NCBI GenBank assembly: GCA_910586285.1
Contig: CAJUGR010000015.1
Location: 8,618-22,252, forward strand
Reading direction: 5' to 3'
From: an uncultured Erysipelotrichaceae bacterium
GTDB lineage: Bacteria; Bacillota_I; Bacilli_A; Erysipelotrichales; Erysipelotrichaceae
Length of the DNA stretch: 13,635 nt
Each line of letters opens with the position of its first letter. Within the stretch, counting starts at the first letter, position 1. Below, piece by piece: positions 6,502 to 13,429 of this stretch. The translations under genes and the position numbers were made by a program. The notes under the pieces were generated by a model. That model made no database searches and was not told the origin of the DNA. It saw nothing but the letters and a program-made list of their open reading frames with translations.

Positions 6502-7194
6502 TTATTCATGCCATGCGGCTTCGTGATAAATAAAACGGTAATGACCGCTGACCCCTTTCAAAAAAGCTTCACGCCACAGACAATCTTCTTCCATTTTGTA
6601 CAATCCCGCATTGTGAATTAAAAACGGAACGCCGTGATGATTACGGATATCGGAAACAATCGCAATATGACTGTCGCTAAACACTACGATATCCCCCGCC
6701 TGCCATTCATCAATATCATTGATATCGGTGGTTAAAGATCGCGTATGTCGCGCTAAAAACACATGAATATTAGGCACACGGCGAAAATCAATATTAGGAT
6801 CGGAATGCCCGTCAACTCGTGGATAACAGGCAACGCATTGTGCAATATCTGCATCAATCATCGCCTTGAAATCATAGCCGGCTGTTTCCAGTGATCGCCA
6901 GATCACATCGGTACAGACCCCTTCTTCCGGCGGAGGGTAGCCTCCTTCATAATACGCACTGCGATAGTGTGGGTTTCGTAACACCTCTTGCTTGGCTCCG
7001 GCCAAGATATCACGAAAATCATCGATACCGTTATGGTTTTGATCATTTTCTGCTGATTGAAACACGATCTGAAAATCTTCATCACGAAATTGTCGATGTG
7101 GGATATAGTTATACAAGTAGAGAATCCACAACACGACACCACCGGCCGCTAAGCACAGCGCCATGAGGATCCGATTAATGGTACGCATTTTCAC
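6502..7194 (-). CDS. DUF1287 family membrane-anchored protein (YijF-like)
   Basis: A 230-aa protein with one N-terminal membrane segment (about residues 9-29) and an outside domain of the DUF1287 family. Family signatures in order: DQNHNGIDDF (51-60), GVCTDVIWRSLETAGYD (92-108), DPNIDFRRVPNIHVFLARH (132-150), EWQAGDIVVF (163-172), HIAIVSD (176-182), VPFLIHN (189-195) and SGHYR. Cys94 with His176 and His194 suggests a papain/NlpC-P60-like hydrolase site, but no activity is established for the family to my knowledge. I choose the GTG at 7194 because AAGGGGGA is 8 nt upstream; the in-frame ATG two codons later would be 14 nt away. The open frame extends another 47 codons into mgtE, which is not credible. 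It lies 26 nt after mgtE and 27 nt before the SDR gene. Confidence 0.88.
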   Translation of the reverse strand: MKMRTINRILMALCLAAGGVVLWILYLYNYIPHRQFRDEDFQIVFQSAENDQNHNGIDDFRDILAGAKQEVLRNPHYRSAYYEGGYPPPEEGVCTDVIWRSLETAGYDFKAMIDADIAQCVACYPRVDGHSDPNIDFRRVPNIHVFLARHTRSLTTDINDIDEWQAGDIVVFSDSHIAIVSDIRNHHGVPFLIHNAGLYKMEEDCLWREAFLKGVSGHYRFIYHEAAWHE

Positions 7195-7220
7195 TGACGA
7201 TTCCCCCTTGCGTTTTTTAA

Positions 7221-8561
7221 TCACATAAGATACGGCAGCGCCGCTGTCGCTAAGCCCAGGAAAAATAAGAAGCCTAATACATCCGTCACCGTCGTCACAA
7301 AAACGCCGGAAGCCAAGGCCGGATCCACATGGCATTTTTCCAAAAGTACCGGAATAAAATAACCGGCAATATTCGCTAACATCATATTAAGAAACATCGC
7401 AATGCCTGTCACCAAGCCAAACATCGGATTTCCTTCCAGCAGCATCGCTCCTACCGCGATAAGCACGCCGATCACAACACCGCTGAGCATTCCAACTCCA
7501 ATTTCCTTTAACAGTATCGCTGCTGCATTTTCCTTTGTCAACTCTTGTAAGGATAAACCACGCACAACAATTGTCATAGATTGCGTACCGGCATTGCCGC
7601 CCATTCCTGTCACAATCGGCATAATCGTTGCCAAAGCTACGACCTGGGATATCGTCCCTTCAAATACCGCTACTACCAAGGCGGCCAATACGGCAGTAAA
7701 CAGGTTGATAATTAACCACGGTAATCGTGATTTTAAAGAATCCCCCAGTGAGGAATCAATTCGCTCTTCTCTGCCAACCTGTCCCAAGCGGTGAATATCT
7801 TCCGTAGTTTCTTCCTGAATGACGTCCATAATATCATCAAACGTAATAATTCCCAACATATGATTTTCTTCATCTACCACCGGCATCAAGACAAATCCAT
7901 ACTTTTCAAATAGTTTAGCTACTTCCTCCTGATCCACATCATAGCGAACGCTGATCACATTGGGATTGGTGATTTCCAGCATTGGCGTTTCAAAGGGACT
8001 ACTTACGATATCACGCAGTGACACCACGCCCTTTAAAACATTGGTACGGTCGGTCACATACAAATAATATGTCGTTTCCGCATCGGTATTTTTCTGTAAA
8101 TACTCTAAGGTTTGACGCACTGTATTTTTGGCGCGAATGGAGATAAATTCTGTGGTCATCAGACCACCGGCACTGTCTTCTTCATAACACATCAAGTCTT
8201 TGACATCTTGACGATCTTCACTGTTTAATTTCGCCAACAGTTCTTTCTGTTGTTCATCTTCCAATTCTCCCAACAAATCGGTAACCTCATCCTTGGACAT
8301 TTCTTCCAAGATGTGTGTTTGTTTGGCATCGGAAAAAAGCTTTAACAGTTCATATTTATGCTCATCGTCTTCCTCTTCAACGATATCCGCTATCACCTCA
8401 TCAGACAAATGAGAAAGATAAGCCGGAGCAGCCTCAATATCCTCATGAAGTAAATCTAAGATCATCACAGGATGGATATCGGAAATGACGGTCTGGATTT
8501 CTTCATCACCGCCATGTAATAACAGTTGTTTCAATTCTTCTTTCGTTAATTTTCTTTTCAT
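7221..8561 (-). CDS. mgtE: Magnesium transporter MgtE
   Basis: Mg2+-gated channel/transporter of the plasma membrane, 446 aa, the usual length. Order: helical MgtE_N domain (about 20-125), two CBS domains (about 138-190 and 200-255), a plug helix, then five membrane helices (about 282-446). Signature PIVTGMGGNAGTQS is at 315-328 and the pore Asp427 is in TTVTDVLGF. In this family the cytosolic acidic domains sense Mg2+ and close the pore when it is plentiful. AGGAGG lies 8 nt before the ATG. It heads a probable operon with the DUF1287 and SDR genes. Upstream is a short leader with its own reading frame and alternative hairpins rather than a recognisable M-box (see separate entries). Confidence 0.97.
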   Translation of the reverse strand: MKRKLTKEELKQLLLHGGDEEIQTVISDIHPVMILDLLHEDIEAAPAYLSHLSDEVIADIVEEEDDEHKYELLKLFSDAKQTHILEEMSKDEVTDLLGELEDEQQKELLAKLNSEDRQDVKDLMCYEEDSAGGLMTTEFISIRAKNTVRQTLEYLQKNTDAETTYYLYVTDRTNVLKGVVSLRDIVSSPFETPMLEITNPNVISVRYDVDQEEVAKLFEKYGFVLMPVVDEENHMLGIITFDDIMDVIQEETTEDIHRLGQVGREERIDSSLGDSLKSRLPWLIINLFTAVLAALVVAVFEGTISQVVALATIMPIVTGMGGNAGTQSMTIVVRGLSLQELTKENAAAILLKEIGVGMLSGVVIGVLIAVGAMLLEGNPMFGLVTGIAMFLNMMLANIAGYFIPVLLEKCHVDPALASGVFVTTVTDVLGFLFFLGLATAALPYLM

Positions 8562-8566
8562 TGTTC

Positions 8567-8673
8567 ATCCTCCTTTGGGGAGGATCATTTATGGTTGACT
8601 CGGCGGTAAATGATCCTCATCCGTGTTTTGATTTACCGCGGCGGGAATACTGTCCTGTTTCACATTTACCACC
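8567..8673 (-). promoter_or_regulatory. mgtE leader: mutually exclusive hairpins controlling the ribosome binding site
   Basis: Minus-strand RNA can form four helices that exclude one another. (a) ATCCTCC (8579-8585) pairs with GGAGGAT (8567-8573), a 7-bp stem that hides the mgtE ribosome binding site. (b) GAGGATCATTTA (8607-8618) pairs perfectly, 12 bp, with TAAATGATCCTC (8580-8591), capturing the anti-binding-site strand of (a). (c) ATTTACCGC (8603-8611) pairs with GCGGTAAAT (8631-8639), 9 bp. (d) ATTTACCGCC (8602-8611) pairs with GGTGGTAAAT (8664-8673), 10 bp with one G-U, hiding the leader peptide's own binding site. Helix b excludes a, c and d. No U-tract follows, so control would be translational. 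The pairings are seen in the sequence; the switching is inferred. Confidence 0.65.
8589..8663 (-). CDS. 24-aa leader peptide upstream of mgtE, acidic and proline-rich
   Basis: A GTG-started frame of 24 codons, 5 nt after an AGGTGG ribosome binding site, beginning about 17 nt from the predicted transcription start. It reads MKQDSIPAAVNQNT followed by DEDHLPPSQP. Its stop codon TAA is the first three bases of the 3' arm of the 12-bp hairpin, and codons 16-19 (Glu-Asp-His-Leu) are exactly the 5' arm, so translation must open that hairpin. The run Asp-Glu-Asp and the Pro-Pro and terminal Pro recall MgtL of enterobacteria, whose acidic/proline N-terminus destabilises ribosomes at low Mg2+. No sequence homology to MgtL is claimed; the likeness is in composition and position. 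Confidence 0.6.
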   Translation of the reverse strand: MKQDSIPAAVNQNTDEDHLPPSQP

Positions 8674-8687
8674 TGCCTTTCGTTTCT

Positions 8688-8696
8688 ATTTTAGCA
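8688..8696 (-). promoter_or_regulatory. Extended -10 promoter of the mgtE operon
   Basis: Minus strand TGCTAAAAT: TG at -15/-14 and -10 box TAAAAT (8688-8693). The -35 region at 17 bp is poor (TGGGAA), which the extended -10 may offset. A start near 8681 leaves only about 7 nt before the ribosome binding site of the leader peptide. It follows directly on the terminator of the ClpC-like gene, so mgtE has its own transcription unit. Confidence 0.6.
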
Positions 8697-8738
8697 TAAA
8701 TTTTTCTTTCTTCCCATCGAAAAATAAAGTTTTCCTAC

Positions 8739-8764
8739 AAAAAGAAAGAGCCGTACGCTCTTTC
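8739..8764 (-). terminator. Terminator of the ClpC-like gene
   Basis: Minus strand GAAAGAGC (8757-8764) pairs with GCTCTTTC (8744-8751), 8 bp with a 5-nt loop, followed by TTTTTG. The stem begins inside the stop codon of the gene. Confidence 0.88.
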
Positions 8765-10697
8765 AGCTATGGGTTACTCCCAAACGCAATTTTTTTAATG
8801 CCTGTTCCAAAGTCGGTGCCTCTTTTAAGGCATCGCTCATAGCCCTCTCTTCCGGCGCTCGCCGCCAATTTTGGGTGGATTGACGAAGTACCGCCAGTTT
8901 TTCACTATCGTTTAATGGTTGGAAACAGAAAATTTCATCAAAGACCTCCACAAATTCTTCACCCAGCTGCTTCTCTAATAATTTCTGATAAGTTTGTGAT
9001 TCAAAGAAGCGCAGTGTATTTTCAGAAGGAAGGGTAAAATGACCGCTCATGATAAAGATCGCATGACGCAAATCCACTCGTTGATCCTGCCATTCCATAA
9101 ATCCCTTCGAAACCGCCTGACGAAGTAGTCCAAGCATCCCCGGTGTCGCCGTATGCAAATTAGCCACATGAACCGTTGTATATGGATTACGCTTGATACG
9201 AACCATCGCACTCACCAAGGATTGTTCAAACGTATTCATATCCAATTCAATCAATTCTTCTTGATTAAAATACGCGCGGGTAAATTCTTTCATCACGGTT
9301 TTTTTACCGCAGCAATGATCGCCGCAAAACAGCCATACCCCCAACGGTCGATTGGAAATCACTCCTTGTTCAATCCAGTTCAGCTGACTCATCAGATGTT
9401 CAATGACATCACGTTGTCCGACAATGCGCTCTTCTAAGCGTTTTTTAACAACGATTAAACGATCACAGGAATCCAGCGGAATCGCCGTAAGCTGTTCGAT
9501 AACGCGACGAATGATCGCTTCATCGACCGTTTTGGATTTGGTGCGCTTGGCATATACACAGGCCAGATCCATCACATCAATGGCCTTATCCGGAAATTTG
9601 CGCTGCGGCATATAATAATCACAATATTCGATCATCTCATGTACCATGTGTTTGGGAATATGCACCTGATGAAAGGTTTCATATTCCTTGATCTTACTGA
9701 TGATCATCCCCTCACAGGCTTCTTTATCCGGTTCCTTCACCATAATCACTTGAAAACGGCGCTCCAATGCCCGATCTTTTTCAATATACTTCTCATACTC
9801 ATCCAAGGTTGTCGCCCCAATACACTTAATCAATCCGCGGGCCAAATAGGGTTTTAAAACACTGGAAACATCAATACTGCCTTCACTTTTTCCGGCTCCA
9901 ATCATCTGATGTATTTCATCAATAAACAGAATTACATTGGGATGCTTCTCCAACACTTGAATTAAGTTTTGTATTTTTTCCTCAAAATCGCCGCGATATT
10001 TTGTACCGGCTACCAGCGAATTCAAATGCAGTTCGTAGATTAGGGCGTCCTGAAGCGTTTCTGGCACTTGCTTTTCCGCAATCATTCCAGCCAGTTTCTC
10101 TACCAATGCTGTCTTCCCGACACCGGGTTCTCCAATGAGCAGCGGGTTGGCCTTTTCCTTGCGCGAAAGAATCGAAATCATCAACTCCAGTTCACTGTCC
10201 CGTCCAACAATATCATGATTATTGTGACTGCGATTCAAATTGCGCAGTTCTGAAATCTGATCCAATTCGCTGGTCGCACCTCCGGACAATTCTCGCAACA
10301 GCGCATCAATTTCCACGTCATAACGTATTAAGATTTCATTCGCTACACAGCTGCTTGTCTTTAACAATGCCAATGATAGCATATTGACATCAATACGATC
10401 AAGGTGATGCTCCTGAGCCAGTTTCGCACTGCGCTCTAATATATCATCCACAACCTGCGTGACTTGAATATCATTGGCGCTCTTTTCTTTCATCCCGAAT
10501 AAAACCATAAGATCCTCTTTTAACTGATAGTAAAAAATGCCCTGTTTGGCCAACAGCTTTGAAAAATCCGTTGTGGTGTCTTTTAATAATGCCAACAGTA
10601 AATGCTCACTGCCCACATAATTATTCCCCATATCCTTCGCTTCCGCAGAAGCGTCCTTCATAATCATAGAAACTTGTTTATGAAACCGATATTTCAT
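8763..10697 (-). CDS. ClpC/ClpA-like double AAA+ unfoldase with degenerate second ATPase module
   Basis: A 644-aa Hsp100 relative; ClpC is usually about 810. Order: Clp_N domain with two repeats (about 1-140), complete AAA+ module D1, then a reduced D2. D1 has Walker A GEPGVGKT (189-196), pore loop GTKYRGDFE (231-239), Walker B ILFIDE (256-261), sensor GATT (294-297) and ERRF with the Arg fingers (312-315). The ClpC middle (M) domain is absent: D1's lid passes straight to the D2 linker. In D2, Walker A is GDHCCGKKT (459-467), Walker B reads VHVANLH (509-515) with Ala512-Asn513 for Asp-Glu, the GYVG pore-loop segment is missing, the Arg-finger motif is FVEVFDE (582-588) instead of FLNRIDE, and the C-terminal small domain is truncated. 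D1 probably works and D2 is probably an inactive scaffold. ATG 10697 follows AAGGAG by 9 nt. A TATGATAAT upstream (10717-10725) may be its -10 box. No CtsR or CIRCE operator was seen. Confidence 0.9.
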   Translation of the reverse strand: MKYRFHKQVSMIMKDASAEAKDMGNNYVGSEHLLLALLKDTTTDFSKLLAKQGIFYYQLKEDLMVLFGMKEKSANDIQVTQVVDDILERSAKLAQEHHLDRIDVNMLSLALLKTSSCVANEILIRYDVEIDALLRELSGGATSELDQISELRNLNRSHNNHDIVGRDSELELMISILSRKEKANPLLIGEPGVGKTALVEKLAGMIAEKQVPETLQDALIYELHLNSLVAGTKYRGDFEEKIQNLIQVLEKHPNVILFIDEIHQMIGAGKSEGSIDVSSVLKPYLARGLIKCIGATTLDEYEKYIEKDRALERRFQVIMVKEPDKEACEGMIISKIKEYETFHQVHIPKHMVHEMIEYCDYYMPQRKFPDKAIDVMDLACVYAKRTKSKTVDEAIIRRVIEQLTAIPLDSCDRLIVVKKRLEERIVGQRDVIEHLMSQLNWIEQGVISNRPLGVWLFCGDHCCGKKTVMKEFTRAYFNQEELIELDMNTFEQSLVSAMVRIKRNPYTTVHVANLHTATPGMLGLLRQAVSKGFMEWQDQRVDLRHAIFIMSGHFTLPSENTLRFFESQTYQKLLEKQLGEEFVEVFDEIFCFQPLNDSEKLAVLRQSTQNWRRAPEERAMSDALKEAPTLEQALKKLRLGVTHS

Positions 10698-10788
10698 GGA
10701 ATCACACTCCTTTTGTATTATCATATGAAAAAAGTCGGTATGATATCCAAGGATTCGTCCGTGGCTTTACGACAAAGGAGAAAAAACG

Positions 10789-10828
10789 AAAAAAACAGGA
10801 ACAGTTTCATCCAATCATTTCCTGTTTT
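10789..10828 (-). terminator. Terminator of the patatin-like gene
   Basis: Minus strand AAAACAGGAA (10819-10828) pairs with TTCCTGTTTT (10792-10801), a perfect 10-bp stem with a 17-nt loop, continuing into a run of seven T. It separates the patatin-like gene from the ClpC-like gene. Confidence 0.85.
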
Positions 10829-10906
10829 CAAAGGATTTGACGAAAAAACAAGAAGAATGCATAATGACCTTTGATCTTTTATTATGATAAGCCATATAAG
10901 CAATCT

Positions 10907-11875
10907 CTACATCTTGCGATAAGTACGAAGCCAATGCGCAAAATTCCAGTGTTCTAAAAATGCTTCTGCTGCCGCGACACCATTCTCATACAAGGCTTCA
11001 CTTTCTTCCTGAGAGATATCGAAATCGGTTGTGCTGATCGCCTTGGTTTCCCCCTGATAAAGAATCTTAGAAGGAATGAGAATGGAACGTTCTTGATCAC
11101 CGGCTGCGCGAGAAATCTCTTCATTTTCATAAGCATCCAATAAGGTAGAAATAATCTGTTTCATATAGTCTAATACATGATGAACCTTTTTCACCTTTGA
11201 CTCTTTCTCATCGCGATTCGCAATAAACTTAAAACCGAAGGTCGGGTGTGCAAGTTTTTGTTTTCCATCATCCAAAATCCCGATCGGATAATTGCTCAAT
11301 AAACCACCGTCAACCATATAATGAACGACACCGTTACCATCTTTTAATGAATAGGGTTCATAATAGATAGGAATGCTCATGCTCATTCGCACTGCTGTGG
11401 CAATCGGAAACGAATCACAGTCAATTTGAAAACGAGTCAAATCGTTGGGAAAAATCAAAAGTTCGCGGGCAGATAAATCAACGCTTGTCACATAAAGCCG
11501 ATAGCTGCCATCCGGATTTTTTACATCACGAAAGCAGGCAGTATGCTTGGCCATCAATAACTTATTCAGCCATTTTTCCACATAGTCAGCCTGATAGATT
11601 CCATAATGAAGCAAAATACTTAAGACCTTGCCGGATGTTCCCAAACGATCCAGCAGGTCACTTTGGCGAAATTTGAGATAATCAAGTGATCCCATGATTT
11701 CATGCATTTCACTTCCCCGATAGTCGGCGGCAATCAAAGCGGCAACGATGGCACCGGCACTGGAACCGGCCACGGTATGAAATTCATATCCGGCCTTTTC
11801 CAGTGCCGCTACGGCGCCTACGTGGCCAATGCCTTTCACGCCTCCCCCTTCAAAAACAGCATTGCAAATACTCAT
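10907..11875 (-). CDS. Patatin-like phospholipase
   Basis: A 322-aa acyl hydrolase of the patatin (RssA/YlbK-like) family, which cleaves fatty acids from lipids with a Ser-Asp dyad. All motifs are present: oxyanion loop GGGVKGIGHVG (10-20), nucleophile Ser39 in GSSAG (37-41), the second block SMSIPIYYEP (165-174), and Asp189 in VDGGLLSNYP (188-197). No signal peptide is seen, so it is probably cytosolic or membrane-peripheral. The C-terminal third (about 220-322) is charged and family-variable. The open frame extends 62 codons upstream through the symporter's terminator; the ATG at 11875 is chosen because GGTGAGGG lies directly before it and the conserved domain begins four codons later. A TAGAAT sequence at about 11893-11898 could be its -10 box. 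Substrate unknown. Confidence 0.93.
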   Translation of the reverse strand: MSICNAVFEGGGVKGIGHVGAVAALEKAGYEFHTVAGSSAGAIVAALIAADYRGSEMHEIMGSLDYLKFRQSDLLDRLGTSGKVLSILLHYGIYQADYVEKWLNKLLMAKHTACFRDVKNPDGSYRLYVTSVDLSARELLIFPNDLTRFQIDCDSFPIATAVRMSMSIPIYYEPYSLKDGNGVVHYMVDGGLLSNYPIGILDDGKQKLAHPTFGFKFIANRDEKESKVKKVHHVLDYMKQIISTLLDAYENEEISRAAGDQERSILIPSKILYQGETKAISTTDFDISQEESEALYENGVAAAEAFLEHWNFAHWLRTYRKM

Positions 11876-11936
11876 TTCCCTCACCCTTTTTATTCTATGC
11901 GTAAAAAAAGAAATGGGCACTAAAACCAAAACAGAT

Positions 11937-11971
11937 AAAAAAGTATCCCTTCGTTGAAAAGAGATACTTTT
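11937..11971 (-). terminator. Terminator of the DAACS symporter gene
   Basis: Minus strand AAAAGTATCTCTT (11959-11971) pairs with AAGGGATACTTTT (11939-11951), 13 bp including one G-U pair, with a 7-nt loop, followed by a T run (TTTTTT to 11937). It begins 10 nt after the symporter stop codon. Confidence 0.88.
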
Positions 11972-11981
11972 AAGGATAAGA

Positions 11982-13322
11982 CTATTTCTGATAAGTTTCT
12001 TCGTCCAGCATGCCCTCTGATTTCGCAACGTATACTGCCGCAGAACTATCACCGATGACATTCAAAGCGGTAACCAGCATTTCAATCGGACGGTTAATGG
12101 CAAGAATTAAAGAATAAGACAACATTGCCATATCATTAGTATAACCCAAACCCGTCAAAATGGTGAAGAGAATAACAGCTCCTGCTCCGGGAGCAGCCGG
12201 CGTACCGATTGAGGCCACCAAAGCCAATATGGCAATGATCGCAATGTTCATAAACGTAACCTGATAACCGGAAGTCGCCGCAATAAAGATCGCCGCAATG
12301 ACCTGCATAATAGCCGTACCATCCATATTGATGGTCATTCCCAGCGGTAAAACAAAGCTTGCGACTTCATCACTGACACCCAATTCTTCCGCAGTGGTCT
12401 TCTTGTTCAGCGGCAAGGTTGCGGCGGAAGAAGAAGTTGAGAATCCAAACAATGCCACCTTTGCCATCTTTCGCAAGAACGGCATCGGATTCAACCGCGT
12501 AGTGATAAACAACAATAATGCATATCCGAAACTCAAGAAGATGAGCAACGTCAATACTGTCGTAATGACATAGGTCGCAGCCGGCCGCAAATGCTCTATA
12601 CCATACACCGCAAAGGTTCTTGTCAGTAAGACAAAGATCGCATACGGACCGAATTTGGTAATAACATAGCTTAAGAATACCACCACTACATCATTGATAT
12701 CCTGAAGCAATTTTTTTAGTGTTTCTGCTTTTCCTTGTAAAGCGTTAATTGATAGTCCAACGCAACCCGCCAAGAAGACGATAGCCAAGACACCACCGTT
12801 ATTACTGAATGCGCTCATAATGTTATTAGGTACCGCCTGCAGGATAACCAACAGCGGATTACTACCGGTTGTTCCTTCGGCTGCTGCCAAAGTACTGTCA
12901 ATATTCACTTCAAACCACCCTGCGTAATATACCCCAAAACCTACGATTCCCGCAAGAATTAAGGCCGTTACCGATGTCAAAAGGAAATATCCCAACGTTT
13001 TATATGAGATTCTCCCCAGTTTCTTTGTATCCGAAATATGGCACATCGCCAGCGTGATACTGGTAAAAACCATTGGTACAATGATCAGCTGTAATGAATT
13101 TACAAACAACTGACCCAACAGATAAAAGATACCAATAGCATTTTCATTGCCTTCCTTAGTGATATCCGCGAACAACAGGTTCTCTGCCGATGCCCATACT
13201 TCTTGTTGTCCACTGCTAAAAAGTGATTCACGAATCATGATGCAGCCAATACCACAGGCCAAGCCTAACACCAAGGCAATCATCATTCGCTTTGCCAGAT
13301 TCTTTCCGTTAATTTTGTTCAT
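11982..13322 (-). CDS. DAACS-family (SDF) amino-acid:cation symporter, probably for a neutral amino acid
   Basis: A 446-aa secondary transporter of the dicarboxylate/amino acid:cation symporter family, in the plasma membrane with eight helices and two re-entrant loops. HP1 shows FSTSSSAATLPL (294-305), TM7 the Na+ site NMDGT (332-336), HP2 GTPAAPGAG (373-381), and TM8 ends NVIGDSSAAV with Asn421 and Asp425, equivalent to Asn401 and Asp405 of GltPh. At the GltPh Arg397 position, which holds the side-chain carboxylate of aspartate, there is Val417; Asp394 and Asp390 become Glu414 and Asn410. Glutamate or aspartate is therefore unlikely. AAGGAG lies 6 nt before the ATG. A leader peptide and terminator precede it, and a strong promoter drives it. 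Start and family are sure; the substrate is inferred. Confidence 0.93.
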   Translation of the reverse strand: MNKINGKNLAKRMMIALVLGLACGIGCIMIRESLFSSGQQEVWASAENLLFADITKEGNENAIGIFYLLGQLFVNSLQLIIVPMVFTSITLAMCHISDTKKLGRISYKTLGYFLLTSVTALILAGIVGFGVYYAGWFEVNIDSTLAAAEGTTGSNPLLVILQAVPNNIMSAFSNNGGVLAIVFLAGCVGLSINALQGKAETLKKLLQDINDVVVVFLSYVITKFGPYAIFVLLTRTFAVYGIEHLRPAATYVITTVLTLLIFLSFGYALLLFITTRLNPMPFLRKMAKVALFGFSTSSSAATLPLNKKTTAEELGVSDEVASFVLPLGMTINMDGTAIMQVIAAIFIAATSGYQVTFMNIAIIAILALVASIGTPAAPGAGAVILFTILTGLGYTNDMAMLSYSLILAINRPIEMLVTALNVIGDSSAAVYVAKSEGMLDEETYQK

Positions 13323-13340
13323 GATTGTCTCCTTATCCAG

Positions 13341-13384
13341 AAAAAAGCCTTGTATTTCCCCAAAAGCAGGTCAAAACAAGGCTT
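13341..13384 (-). terminator. Leader attenuator terminator before the symporter gene
   Basis: Minus strand AAGCCTTGT (13376-13384) pairs with ACAAGGCTT (13345-13353), a perfect 9-bp stem with a 22-nt loop, followed by TTTTTT. It lies between the promoter and the symporter's ribosome binding site, so most transcripts would stop here unless the hairpin is prevented. The 5' arm starts 3 nt after the leader peptide's stop codon. Confidence 0.85.
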
Positions 13385-13387
13385 ATC

Positions 13388-13417
13388 CTAAAACAATACG
13401 AATAAAATCCAACGCAT
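13388..13417 (-). CDS. 9-aa leader peptide of the symporter gene (MRWILFVLF)
   Basis: ATG CGT TGG ATT TTA TTC GTA TTG TTT TAG, 8 nt after an AAGG ribosome binding site and about 50 nt from the predicted transcription start. Seven of nine residues are Trp, Ile, Leu, Phe or Val. A ribosome stalled on the last codons would cover the 5' arm of the terminator, the classic geometry of ribosome-mediated attenuation. Suggested signal: shortage of a charged tRNA for a branched-chain or aromatic amino acid. Confidence 0.6.
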   Translation of the reverse strand: MRWILFVLF

Positions 13418-13429
13418 CGGATCAACCTT

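Noticed and set aside
7195..7335. Upstream extension of the DUF1287 frame into mgtE
   Set aside because: It would overlap mgtE by more than 100 nt; the GTG at 7194 has a well-placed ribosome binding site and is followed by the membrane segment.
8562..8680. M-box (ykoK) Mg2+ riboswitch upstream of mgtE
   Set aside because: The leader is only about 120 nt and I cannot find the conserved M-box blocks; most of it is taken by a reading frame and simple alternative hairpins.
8561..8842. 93-codon plus-strand frame opposite the mgtE leader and the end of the ClpC-like gene
   Set aside because: It is antisense to the promoter, leader and terminator region; its low-complexity Phe/Ser-rich product looks like a shadow.
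10698..10906. CtsR or CIRCE heat-shock operator before the ClpC-like gene
   Set aside because: No CtsR heptad repeat and no CIRCE inverted repeat is visible; only a terminator and a weak -10 box are present.
11876..12061. 62-codon N-terminal extension of the patatin-like frame
   Set aside because: It crosses the symporter's terminator and stop codon; a good ribosome binding site and the conserved domain start at 11875.
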